DNA of 6,593 nt, from assembly GCA_018400515.1 (NCBI GenBank), contig JAGYMR010000157.1, positions 1 to 6,593 of the forward strand. Reading direction: 5' to 3'. Shown here piece by piece: positions 1-6,135 of this stretch. Position 1 is the stretch's first letter. Every line of letters starts with the position of its first letter. The notes under the pieces are model-generated. The model was not told the DNA's origin. It ran no database searches and saw only the letters and a program-made list of their open reading frames with translations. Made by a program: the position numbers and the translations under genes. This DNA is from Tangfeifania sp. (lineage in GTDB: Bacteria; Bacteroidota; Bacteroidia; Bacteroidales; Prolixibacteraceae).

Positions 1-255
1 CCCTATATTTTCAGAAGAATGGCTTTTCCCCCGGAAAAAAATGACCGGTTCGAAAATTTTCGTGTGGTATACCTTGATATCCTTGAATAAAGAGTCTTTC
101 CTGATCTCTTTTTGAGTCACCGCTGCTTTTTGTGGTGTCAGAATGATGGGCTCCCACCCTTTCTTTTTCAAATATTTCACCAGCTTTGAAATTCGGTAAG
201 TTCCTGTGCCGGAATAAGGGAGCCAGTAATATGTGACGATCAGTACTTTCTTCAT
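1..255 (-). CDS. Glycosyltransferase family 4-like protein, N-terminal part (runs off left edge)
   Basis: An ATG at 253-255 opens a frame with no stop to the left edge, giving 85 visible residues; the C-terminal half lies outside the window. The start reads MKKVLIVTYYW, a hydrophobic first beta strand. A Gly/Ser/Thr-rich turn (PYSGTGTYR, about 13-21), an amphipathic helix (ISKLVKYLKKKGWEP) and a second strand (IILTP) follow. This is the usual N-terminal acceptor-side Rossmann half of GT-B glycosyltransferases of the GT4 type. Later residues (DIKVYHTKIFEP) resemble the region where many sugar transferases of polysaccharide loci continue. The expected role is cytoplasmic transfer of a sugar from a nucleotide donor to a lipid-linked or membrane acceptor, but neither donor nor acceptor can be read from this fragment. 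It lies downstream of another glycosyltransferase on the same strand, across a 220-base gap containing a palindromic repeat. No clear Shine-Dalgarno site precedes the start. Family confidence is good; specificity is unknown. Confidence 0.8.
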   Translation of the reverse strand, partial: MKKVLIVTYYWLPYSGTGTYRISKLVKYLKKKGWEPIILTPQKAAVTQKEIRKDSLFKDIKVYHTKIFEPVIFFRGKSHSSENIG

Positions 256-306
256 CCCAATAAATCTCTTATCTGAAAAATAAATCTCCTTCCATAATGA
301 TAAAAA

Positions 307-365
307 CCGCAAAGACAAAAAGCCGCAGAGAAAAAAATAAACTCTGCATCTAAATGCCTTTGCGG
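307..365. repeat. Nested palindromic intergenic repeat (CCGCAAAG/CTTTGCGG type)
   Basis: The outer arms CCGCAAAG (307-314) and CTTTGCGG (358-365) are perfect 8-base inverted repeats. The inner arms GCAGAG (325-330) and CTCTGC (342-347) are perfect 6-base inverted repeats around an 11-base A-rich loop. The spacers between outer and inner arms are exactly 10 bases on each side and partly complementary, so the whole 59-base unit is a symmetric imperfect palindrome. From memory, similar CGCAAAG/CTTTGCG-rich palindromes are scattered between genes in many Bacteroidota genomes. The unit lies between two glycosyltransferase genes. Besides this repeat, the 256-478 gap holds only a weak terminator-like hairpin and A/T-rich sequence. 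No exact TAnnTTTG promoter element was found in it on the minus strand. Confidence 0.7.
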
Positions 366-441
366 AAAAATATTTTGTTGCAAAATCCTGTCAGCGCAAA
401 AAAGAACACATGCTGGTTTGGGTAAATATACAAAAAACAGC

Positions 442-463
442 AAAAAAGGGCACAATACCTGCC
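442..463 (-). terminator. Possible weak intrinsic terminator after the glycosyltransferase
   Basis: On the minus strand a short hairpin with 4-base arms GGCA/TGCC (460-463 with 449-452) and a 7-base loop is followed by one C and a run of six T (442-447). It begins 15 bases after the glycosyltransferase stop codon. The stem is short, so termination may be inefficient and the next gene could still be reached by read-through. Confidence 0.35.
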
Positions 464-478
464 ACCAGCCACCGAGAA

Positions 479-1666
479 TCAACGTTTCCCGGAGGCCATC
501 CGTGGCCGGGCCAGGTCACCATCCAGTTCGTCTACGGTTTTAACAAAAACTTCCCAGGAATATTTCTTTTTTTCAATCGCTGCATTCTTCCTGAAAAGCT
601 CCTCCTTTTCCAGCGAATAAAAATCATACAGGGCACCGGCCAGCGGCTGAACGGCCGGTTCAACAATGTAACCCACGCGGTTGTGGGGAATGATCTCGGA
701 CAACCCTCCCACATTGGTGGTGATCATCGGTTTGTTAAAATGATAGGCCACCTGGGTGATGCCGCTTTGCGTGGCATCTTTATAAGGCTGTACCACCAGA
801 TCTGCTGCACAAAAATATTTATGAACCTCCGCATTGGGAATAAAACCGGTTCGCTGTTCTATGAAAGGCTCCAGGTGATTTTTCCGGATGATCGCCTGGT
901 ATTTTCCCGGGTCCACATAAAACTCCCCGGCAATTAACAGTTTTACCGGAAACGCCCGGAGGCGCTCATCAGCAAAAGCCTCAAGCAGGAGGTCCAGTCC
1001 CTTGTAATCCCGGATAAAGCCAAAAAACAGCACATAACCCGTTGAAGTATCAAGTCCCAGTTCCTGCTTTGCCTCCATTTTGGAGATGTGCTCTCCAAAA
1101 TTGTCGTAAAGCGGATGAGGGGTGTACTTCCGGGGTTTTACCCGGTCAAAGACATCCAGGTCCTTCAAAACACTTTTCGAAAGGGTAACGAAACCATCCA
1201 CATGCTTCACAAAATACCGGGAAAATAACCTGTCGCCGGGTCGCTTTTCATGCGGGATCACATTGTCCGCAATCGCAATCACCCGGGTTTTTCTGTTCCT
1301 GCCGGCAATCCTCGCAATTGTCCCCAGGCAGGGGGCCATAAAGGGGATCCAGTACCGCAGGATCAACAGATCGGGCGCCATCTTTTTCAGGTACCGGCCG
1401 ACCTTTATCCAATTCAAAGGATTGACCGAATTGACCAGCACCCGGATGTCCAGTCCTTCAGGGGGAGCTTCCTGAGAGTATTGTGTTTTCCCGGGAAAAA
1501 GAACGGAAGGATACTGAAGGCGAAAGGTAACAATGGTTACCTCATCGCCGTGATCCATAAAGGCTTTTGCCATTCGCTCATTAAAAGTAGCAATGCCCCC
1601 GCCCCTGAGGGGATAGGCCGATCCAAGAATGACAACTTTCCTTTTTTTATCCCGGGGACTGCTCAT
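479..1666 (-). CDS. GT4-type (GT-B fold) glycosyltransferase
   Basis: The 395-residue protein starts at the ATG at 1664-1666; an in-frame TTG at 1679-1681 would add five residues and is less likely. The N-terminal Rossmann half begins KVVILGSAYPLRGGG (10-24), with the glycine loop typical of GT4 enzymes. The second half begins VLFFGFIRDYKGLDLLLEAF (212-231), followed by LLIAGEFY and by a donor-site region at 293-326 that includes QPYKDATQSGITQVAY and NVGGLSEII. The usual EX7E pair appears here as D297-x7-Q305, within a TQSGxTQ segment. Length and layout fit a complete enzyme. It probably transfers a sugar from a nucleotide donor in cell-surface glycan synthesis, at the cytoplasmic membrane face. 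Its start overlaps the end of glyS by 20 bases with no evident Shine-Dalgarno site, suggesting coupled translation. Another glycosyltransferase lies downstream. Family is secure; donor and acceptor are unknown. Confidence 0.9.
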   Translation of the reverse strand: MSSPRDKKRKVVILGSAYPLRGGGIATFNERMAKAFMDHGDEVTIVTFRLQYPSVLFPGKTQYSQEAPPEGLDIRVLVNSVNPLNWIKVGRYLKKMAPDLLILRYWIPFMAPCLGTIARIAGRNRKTRVIAIADNVIPHEKRPGDRLFSRYFVKHVDGFVTLSKSVLKDLDVFDRVKPRKYTPHPLYDNFGEHISKMEAKQELGLDTSTGYVLFFGFIRDYKGLDLLLEAFADERLRAFPVKLLIAGEFYVDPGKYQAIIRKNHLEPFIEQRTGFIPNAEVHKYFCAADLVVQPYKDATQSGITQVAYHFNKPMITTNVGGLSEIIPHNRVGYIVEPAVQPLAGALYDFYSLEKEELFRKNAAIEKKKYSWEVFVKTVDELDGDLARPRMASGKR

Positions 1667-3212
1667 GAGCAGATGTTTCAATCTTTTTAAACAAATCTTT
1701 GAACCCCACCTGTTCGCCGATAATTTCCCGCAGCTTACCCACGGGAACGCGCTCCTGTTCCATGCTGTCGCGGTAACGGATGGTAACCGTGTTATCCTGG
1801 GTCGTCTGATGGTCGACCGTTACACAGAAGGGGGTACCGATGGCATCCTGGCGGCGGTACCGCTTCCCGATGGAATCTTTTTCATCGTACCTGCAGTTGA
1901 AATCAAACTTCAGCTCATCAATGATGGCCCGTGCTTTTTCAGGAAGGCCATCCTTTTTCACCAGGGGCATCACCGCCAGTTTCACCGGAGCCAAAACAGG
2001 GGGCAGTTTCAAAACAACCCGCGAATCTTTCTCCAGCTGCTCTTCACAATAGGCTGCCGAAATCACCTGCAAAAACATCCGGTCCAGGCCAATGGATGTC
2101 TCCACCACATTGGGCACATACGATTCATTCAGATCAGGATCAAAGTAACGGATCCGCTTTCCGCTGAATTTTTCATGCTGAGCCAGGTCGAAATCGGTGC
2201 GTGAATGAATCCCTTCCACCTCCTTAAAACCAAAGGGGAATTTATACTCAATATCCACTGCAGCATTGGCATAATGAGCCAGCTTTTCATGTTCATGAAA
2301 CCGGTAGTTGTCAGCGCCAAACCCTAAGACCTGGTGCCATTTCATGCGGGTTTCCTTCCACTTCTCAAACCAGTCGAGCTCGGTGCCGGGTCGCACAAAA
2401 AACTGCATCTCCATCTGCTCGAATTCCCGCATACGAAAAATAAACTGACGGGCAACGATCTCATTGCGAAAAGCCTTTCCGATCTGGGCAATCCCAAAGG
2501 GGATCTTCATCCGGCCCGATTTCTGAACGTTCAGGTAGTTTACAAAAATTCCCTGAGCTGTTTCAGGGCGAAGAAATATTTTGTTGGCTCCATCCGAGGT
2601 GGATCCCATTTCGGTGGAGAACATGAGGTTAAACTGCCGCACATCGGTCCAGTTGCGTGAGCCTGACACCGGACAAACAATGCCCTGATCGAGAATGATC
2701 TGCTTCAGCTCAGCCAGGTCATTGGCGTTCAGTGCCCGTTTAAAACGGTCGTGCAGCTCGTCGTATTTTTTCTGGTTGGCTAGCACCCGCGGGTTGGTTT
2801 CCCTGAATTTTTCCTCATCAAAGGAATCGCCGAAACGCTTTTTTGCTTTGGTGATCTCCTTCCGGATCTTCTCTTCAAATTTTCCCAGTTGATCTTCAAT
2901 TAAAACATCGGCACGGTAGCGTTTTTTGGAATCCTTGTTGTCAATCAGCGGGTCGTTAAAAGCATCCACATGCCCGGAGGCTTTCCATGTGGTGGGGTGC
3001 ATAAAAATGGCCGCATCGAGCCCGACAACATTCTCGTTCAAAAGAACCATGCTGTCCCACCAGTACTTCTTGATGTTGTTCTTTAATTCAACCCCGTTCT
3101 GACCGTAATCGTATACGGCTCCAAGGCCGTCGTATATCTCACTCGATTGAAATACGTAACCGTACTCCTTGCAATGAGAAACCAGCTTCTTAAAAATATC
3201 TTCCTGTGCCAT
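1647..3212 (-). CDS. glyS: Glycyl-tRNA synthetase, class II, homodimeric (alpha2) type
   Basis: This 521-residue enzyme attaches glycine to tRNA-Gly using ATP in the cytoplasm. The start MAQEDIFKKLVSHCKEYGYV is chosen because family similarity begins there (FQSSEIYDGLGAVYDYG, 21-37). The frame stays open further upstream only through leader sequence. The class II core includes RPETAQGIF (215-223) and motif 2 around FRNEI (248-252) through RMREFEQMEMQFF (260-272). Motif 3 is SIGLDRMFL (373-381). An anticodon-binding domain spans roughly 402-500 (LAPVKLAVMPLVKK, then GKRYRRQDAIGTPFCVTVD). Length is normal for the alpha2 form; no separate glyQ/glyS alpha and beta subunit genes are seen. The insertion contains C180-PVSG, so a complete zinc-binding CxxC pair is not evident there. 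The leader at 3213-3420 holds a terminator-like hairpin and a candidate promoter. The last 20 bases overlap the downstream glycosyltransferase start. Confidence 0.97.
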   Translation of the reverse strand: MAQEDIFKKLVSHCKEYGYVFQSSEIYDGLGAVYDYGQNGVELKNNIKKYWWDSMVLLNENVVGLDAAIFMHPTTWKASGHVDAFNDPLIDNKDSKKRYRADVLIEDQLGKFEEKIRKEITKAKKRFGDSFDEEKFRETNPRVLANQKKYDELHDRFKRALNANDLAELKQIILDQGIVCPVSGSRNWTDVRQFNLMFSTEMGSTSDGANKIFLRPETAQGIFVNYLNVQKSGRMKIPFGIAQIGKAFRNEIVARQFIFRMREFEQMEMQFFVRPGTELDWFEKWKETRMKWHQVLGFGADNYRFHEHEKLAHYANAAVDIEYKFPFGFKEVEGIHSRTDFDLAQHEKFSGKRIRYFDPDLNESYVPNVVETSIGLDRMFLQVISAAYCEEQLEKDSRVVLKLPPVLAPVKLAVMPLVKKDGLPEKARAIIDELKFDFNCRYDEKDSIGKRYRRQDAIGTPFCVTVDHQTTQDNTVTIRYRDSMEQERVPVGKLREIIGEQVGFKDLFKKIETSAHEQSPG

Positions 3213-3241
3213 TTGTAGTTTTATTCTGAAAAATTGAAGGA

Positions 3242-3249
3242 CAAAAATA
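3242..3249 (-). promoter_or_regulatory. Candidate -7 promoter element for glyS
   Basis: On the minus strand this reads TATTTTTG, an exact match to the Bacteroidota -7 consensus TAnnTTTG, about 30 bases before the glyS ATG. A TTTG at 3275-3278 could serve as the -33 box, but the 25-base spacing is longer than the usual 19-21. The leader is T-rich, so chance occurrence is possible. Confidence 0.4.
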
Positions 3250-3254
3250 GAAAC

Positions 3255-3328
3255 AAATGGGAGAATCTGTATATCAAAAAACCGGGAAATGGCAGAAAAG
3301 AGAAAATGATGCCGTTTCTCCCATTTCC
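3255..3328 (-). terminator. Terminator-like hairpin with a competing second arm in the glyS leader
   Basis: On the minus strand the arm at 3315-3328 (GGAAATGGGAGAAA) pairs with 3285-3298 (TTTCTGCCATTTCC) at 13 of 14 positions around a 16-base loop. This is followed by CGG and six T (3276-3281), the layout of an intrinsic terminator, though the stem is A/T-rich. A further sequence at 3255-3265 (TTCTCCCATTT) is perfectly complementary over 11 bases to the same first arm, so two mutually exclusive hairpins can be drawn. The simplest reading is a terminator for the DUF4834-like gene ending at 3421. Attenuation of glyS is only a hypothesis. No T-box signature was recognised. Confidence 0.45.
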
Positions 3329-3420
3329 AACGCTCCCCGTTCCCTGGCAAAGTACCCCGGCAACTGAAGGGAAGCCGGCAGGCGGAGAAAGAATCCCCGA
3401 ACAAAGCTTCCGTTCCGGCG

Positions 3421-3702
3421 CTAGTCTATCTCTTCAAAATCGACATATTCGCCTTCACCCTGATTCCCGTTTTTATTTTTCCCCTTTTTTTTGTACTCAA
3501 TCGTTACATCCCCTTCATTCTTGTTGGATGACCGGTTTTGCCTTTGCTGTTCCTGCATTTTATGCTGCATGTCCTTAATTTTTTTGTCGAGAATAAGCGG
3601 AAGAACATAGCGGACAAACAAACGGACCCCGAAATAGATCAGGGCAATAATTACCAGCGTACGAATAAAATTGACGGCATATAAATGAATGAAAAGTTCC
3701 AT
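3421..3702 (-). CDS. Small single-pass membrane protein, DUF4834-like
   Basis: This 93-residue protein starts with a short N-terminus and then a hydrophobic stretch at about 12-38 (FIRTLVIIALIYFGVRLFVR onward to LPLIL), predicted as one membrane helix. A charged, Gln-rich helix follows (KKIKDMQHKMQEQQRQ, about 40-56). A disordered Lys/Asn/Gly-rich segment and an acidic end, GEYVDFEEID, complete it. This layout, including the YVDFEEI-type tail, matches the DUF4834 proteins of Bacteroidota as I remember them. Their function is unknown, so none is assigned. The ATG is preceded by AAAGGA about 8 bases upstream, an unusually good Shine-Dalgarno site for this group. The gene begins 14 bases after the stop of the predicted outer-membrane protein gene, so the two almost certainly share a transcript. 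A terminator-like hairpin follows about 90 bases downstream, before glyS. Confidence 0.85.
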   Translation of the reverse strand: MELFIHLYAVNFIRTLVIIALIYFGVRLFVRYVLPLILDKKIKDMQHKMQEQQRQNRSSNKNEGDVTIEYKKKGKNKNGNQGEGEYVDFEEID

Positions 3703-3716
3703 GTTGATTCCTTTCT

Positions 3717-5087
3717 CTAATTGGTACTAAATAAAAAATTTATCCCAGCATGCAAATTTAAATGTTTTGAAGCAGAAGGCTGAAGAATTCCCAAAATATT
3801 ATCGGAGGCAAAAAAGAATTCAAAATTACCGGGTGTATAACTGATCCCCCCGCCCGGCCGAAGGGAAGAAAAGTCGATGACCGATAAGCTTCCTGCCAGA
3901 TGGACCTTTTTGTGCGGTACTGCTTGTACAAAGGCAGATAAAACGTTCCATGTTTTCTGTTCAAATAAGGTAAAGCTGTGATGGACTCCTGCCGACCACC
4001 TTTTCGAGAAGTGGTACTTCCCGGAAGCACTCAGATGAAAGGGCAATGGCACCAATTTCCTTTCCCTGGATTCAAAGACATCGATGATGTATGAAGCTGA
4101 ATCGGCAAAAGCCCGGAGCGCCTGGAGCGATTCAAGATAATTATCCTCTCCGGGGGAGTGGGACTGATAAAGATTTTCCCCGTTAAAGACCGAAGCCCCT
4201 GAAAAGGCAACATCAAAGGTGTTGTGTTTAAACCCGGCAAATCCGGCATCGAGCAGGCTGACCGAAAATTCCCAGGGTTCGGATGGCCGGAAAACAGCTC
4301 CCAGGTCCAGGGCCAGGCCCAGATTCCGGAGCTGAAAAAAATAGTCCCCGGGCAAAACACGGCGGGTGAAACCCGCAAGTCCGGCTCCGGGTACAGTCTG
4401 GTGAAAGGGACCGGAAAAGGTATAGGATCCTTCCGGTTGCAGCAGCAATAAATTATTTTCTGTGTCAGTTTCAACCGAAAACTGCAAATCGCGGGTCTCG
4501 AAAAAAAGTTTGCCGAAAAGAATTTTGGGCCGGATCCCGAAATCCAGTACCTCCCCGGAGGTTGTTGAGATACCCAGGGCCAGTTCACGGTATTGCTGCA
4601 GATGAAAACCGGCCGAACCAAAACGCTCACTGGCCCCGTAGAAAGGTTCGACACCATCACGGATGAGCTTTATAATCTCACGGTCGAAACCGGCGGTTGA
4701 AAAAAAGCGTTCAGACAACGACAAGCTGAAATGGTAATCGTTGACCTTCAGACGGGCATAAAACATGGAGACCGTGGCAGAAACATCGCCTTCCCCACGG
4801 TCACCCAATGCATTATAAAACCGGTCAAAACTATAGTGGAACCCCTCGGTGAAAAATGCGTTGAGCGGGACATTCAATCTCCCGCTTCCGTGAATGCCTG
4901 AAAGCAGGGGAATTCCAACGACCAGTTTTCCCGGATTGCTTTGAAGGGCAGGATTAAAAAAAGAGGCCTGCGAAACGCCGGGCAAAAGAAAAGCACTTCC
5001 GCTTTCCTGTGCCGGTGCATGCCGGAATAACAACGAAAAAACCAGAAAAAAAACGAAGCCTGCCTTTTTAATCCCTCTTGCAACCAT
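3717..5087 (-). CDS. Predicted outer-membrane beta-barrel protein, DUF5723-like
   Basis: The start is set at the ATG at 5085-5087, because it puts a signal peptide at the N-terminus: MVARGIKKAG, a hydrophobic core FVFFLVFSLLF, and a likely cleavage APA/Q after residue 26. The frame is open to an upstream GTG at 5168, but that would bury the signal sequence. The 456-residue product then shows a FFNPAL segment (43-48). Many alternating hydrophobic/polar strands with Gly and aromatic residues follow, for example FHYSF, DYHFSLSLSERFF, FHLSASGKYHF, FEFFFASDNILG and a final HLNLHAGINFLF. This is the pattern of a transmembrane beta-barrel anchored in the outer membrane and resembles DUF5723/PorP-like proteins of Bacteroidota. 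No enzymatic motif is visible and no substrate can be proposed. The DUF4834-like gene follows after 14 bases, in the same unit. Barrel topology is well supported; the family name is from recognition only. Confidence 0.85.
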   Translation of the reverse strand: MVARGIKKAGFVFFLVFSLLFRHAPAQESGSAFLLPGVSQASFFNPALQSNPGKLVVGIPLLSGIHGSGRLNVPLNAFFTEGFHYSFDRFYNALGDRGEGDVSATVSMFYARLKVNDYHFSLSLSERFFSTAGFDREIIKLIRDGVEPFYGASERFGSAGFHLQQYRELALGISTTSGEVLDFGIRPKILFGKLFFETRDLQFSVETDTENNLLLLQPEGSYTFSGPFHQTVPGAGLAGFTRRVLPGDYFFQLRNLGLALDLGAVFRPSEPWEFSVSLLDAGFAGFKHNTFDVAFSGASVFNGENLYQSHSPGEDNYLESLQALRAFADSASYIIDVFESRERKLVPLPFHLSASGKYHFSKRWSAGVHHSFTLFEQKTWNVLSAFVQAVPHKKVHLAGSLSVIDFSSLRPGGGISYTPGNFEFFFASDNILGILQPSASKHLNLHAGINFLFSTN

Positions 5088-5104
5088 TTCGCCGGATTTT
5101 TTTA

Positions 5105-5112
5105 CAAAAATA
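5105..5112 (-). promoter_or_regulatory. Candidate -7 promoter element for the DUF5723/DUF4834 unit
   Basis: Minus-strand TATTTTTG matches TAnnTTTG exactly and lies 17 bases before the chosen ATG, which would give a leader of roughly 10 bases. No TTTG or TTG was seen at the expected -33 position, so support rests on the -7 match and its position. The same octamer precedes glyS. Confidence 0.35.
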
Positions 5113-5201
5113 ATTTTTCCTGAAAAATGGAAGCAGGGATTGCAGGCCTGTTTGAAAAAGGGGGCCACCCAAAGAAAGGCTTTAACCCTGCTGAAAACCC
5201 T

Positions 5202-5226
5202 CCGTTCTCCCCGGAAGGCCGAACGG
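5202..5226 (-). terminator. Possible weak terminator after the GIN-domain gene
   Basis: An inverted repeat CCGTTC (5202-5207) / GAACGG (5221-5226) encloses a further CC/GG pair around a GGAA loop, with a small internal bulge. On the minus strand it begins 7 bases after the stop codon and is followed by AGGGTTTTC, a poor T-tract. It could stop transcription or mark the 3' end of the message. The rest of the gap up to 5104 shows no recognisable gene. Confidence 0.4.
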
Positions 5227-5233
5227 CGACAAA

Positions 5234-5956
5234 TTATCTCCCGGTAACATCGCCTCCGCTGCTTTCACCAATGTCTTTTTGCCGGGGATTTCCATAATAT
5301 ACGACATCACCCCCACTGCTGGCTTTGGCAATAATTTTTTCCAAAGCATGAACAGTAATATCCGAGCCGCTGCTGGCAGAAACCTCGCACAAAACCGCCT
5401 CAAGCTGGCGGGCATTGACATCACTGCCACTGCTGACATCCGATGAAAATACTTCGGCGCTTCCCCGGAGCCGGACATCAGATCCACTGCTAGCCACTAA
5501 TGAAATGTACCTGCAAACCATCTCCAAATCCACATCACTTCCACTGGATGCTTCCAATTCCACACGATCGCCTTCCAGTAGATTTTCCGACTTTACATCC
5601 GAACCGGCCGAGGAAACGATGCCTTTCAGCTCTTTTACAGTCACATAAACCTGCCGGGATTTGTTTCCCCAACTCCAGTTAAAAATATTGAATAACCCCT
5701 TCTGATCACAGGTGATGTAAAGAGTCCCTTTTTTCACCACCGTCTTAACATCTCCGATGATGTCTCTGTCGGCTACTACTTTAACTCCCTCTTCTGACCC
5801 CATGGAGATAAACAGATCGATCCCGTCCGATACCTCCACCGCATTGAAATTTTTCAGGTTCCGGATTTCGGTTTTCTTTTCTTCACCGGACATTGCCACG
5901 GCGCTCACTGCAAACATTAAAATGAACAGCGCGAAAAATGCGTTTTTTAATTTCAT
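5234..5956 (-). CDS. Secreted head-GIN (DUF2807) beta-helix protein with seven SSGSDV repeats
   Basis: This 240-residue protein begins with a Sec signal peptide (MKLKN, then a hydrophobic core to about residue 21, AVA). It has no lipobox cysteine, so it is probably periplasmic or outer-surface. The head-GIN opening is RNLKNFNAVEVSDGIDLFISMG (32-53), followed by VVADRDIIGDVKTVVKKGTLYI, typical of the DUF2807 fold. From residue 115 there are seven rungs ending in a Ser-Ser-Gly-Ser/Gly-Asp-Val motif: 115-121, 137-142, 156-161, 175-180, 195-200, 213-218 and 232-237. They are spaced 18-21 residues apart, as expected for a right-handed parallel beta-helix. The last two rungs change to SSGGDV. Biochemical function of the family is not established. 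It lies after a Spy/CpxP-like gene but is separated from it by a terminator, so it probably has its own promoter in 5957-6075, where I found no strong match. Confidence 0.92.
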   Translation of the reverse strand: MKLKNAFFALFILMFAVSAVAMSGEEKKTEIRNLKNFNAVEVSDGIDLFISMGSEEGVKVVADRDIIGDVKTVVKKGTLYITCDQKGLFNIFNWSWGNKSRQVYVTVKELKGIVSSAGSDVKSENLLEGDRVELEASSGSDVDLEMVCRYISLVASSGSDVRLRGSAEVFSSDVSSGSDVNARQLEAVLCEVSASSGSDITVHALEKIIAKASSGGDVVYYGNPRQKDIGESSGGDVTGR

Positions 5957-6022
5957 GTTCCTGAATGATTAATATTTTCTTTTTAAAAGACGCAAAAAAA
6001 GGCGGAAAGTTACACCTTTTAA

Positions 6023-6052
6023 CAGGACTACCTGAAAAAATCACGGGAACAA
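6023..6052 (-). promoter_or_regulatory. Weak promoter candidate for the GIN-domain gene
   Basis: Minus-strand TTG (6050-6052) is followed after 19 bases by TAGTCCTG (6023-6030), which agrees with TAnnTTTG at six of eight positions, counting the two free ones. An alternative -7 match, TAACTTTC (6005-6012), has one mismatch but no TTG at the right distance. Either is tentative. The terminator just upstream makes a promoter in this stretch likely. Confidence 0.2.
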
Positions 6053-6075
6053 TCCTTTTCAAGGACCGGCAATTT

Positions 6076-6108
6076 AAAAATCCGCCCCTCAGATTTTCTG
6101 AAAGGCGG
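6076..6108 (-). terminator. Intrinsic terminator after the Spy/CpxP-like gene
   Basis: On the minus strand CCGCC (6104-6108) pairs with GGCGG (6082-6086). After a 2x2 internal mismatch, TCAGA (6097-6101 read in reverse) pairs with its complement at 6089-6093 around a TTT-complement loop. The stem is followed by A and five T (6076-6080). It lies 27 bases beyond the stop codon, a standard position for a factor-independent terminator. Confidence 0.7.
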
Positions 6109-6135
6109 GTTCCTGCGAAGTAGCATGGATACCGG

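Noticed and set aside
252..482. A 76-residue hydrophobic open frame on the minus strand filling the gap between the two glycosyltransferases
   Set aside because: It starts at a TTG, runs through the palindromic repeat and T-rich tracts, overlaps both neighbours and resembles no known protein. Its hydrophobicity follows from T-rich codons.
410..937. Long plus-strand open frames opposite the glycosyltransferase and glyS genes (for example 410-937, 1250-1690, 1629-2204)
   Set aside because: They lie antisense to clearly recognised genes, have no recognisable domains and are expected shadows of minus-strand coding.
3213..3404. A 64-residue N-terminal extension of glycyl-tRNA synthetase from a TTG at 3402-3404
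   Set aside because: The extension would translate the leader hairpin and T-run and has no family similarity; the usual N-terminus begins at the ATG at 3210-3212.
3213..3420. T-box riboswitch controlling glyS
   Set aside because: No T-box consensus or specifier stem is recognisable, and T-boxes are typical of Firmicutes and Actinobacteria rather than Bacteroidota.
5088..5168. A 27-residue N-terminal extension of the outer-membrane protein from a GTG at 5166-5168
   Set aside because: The ATG at 5085-5087 gives a textbook signal peptide at the very N-terminus, and the extension would cover the candidate promoter.
5975..6005. A degenerate relative of the CGCAAAG repeat upstream of the GIN-domain gene (minus strand TTTTTTTGCGTCTTTT)
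   Set aside because: Similarity is limited to T-rich runs and one GCGTC; no inverted partner arm is present.
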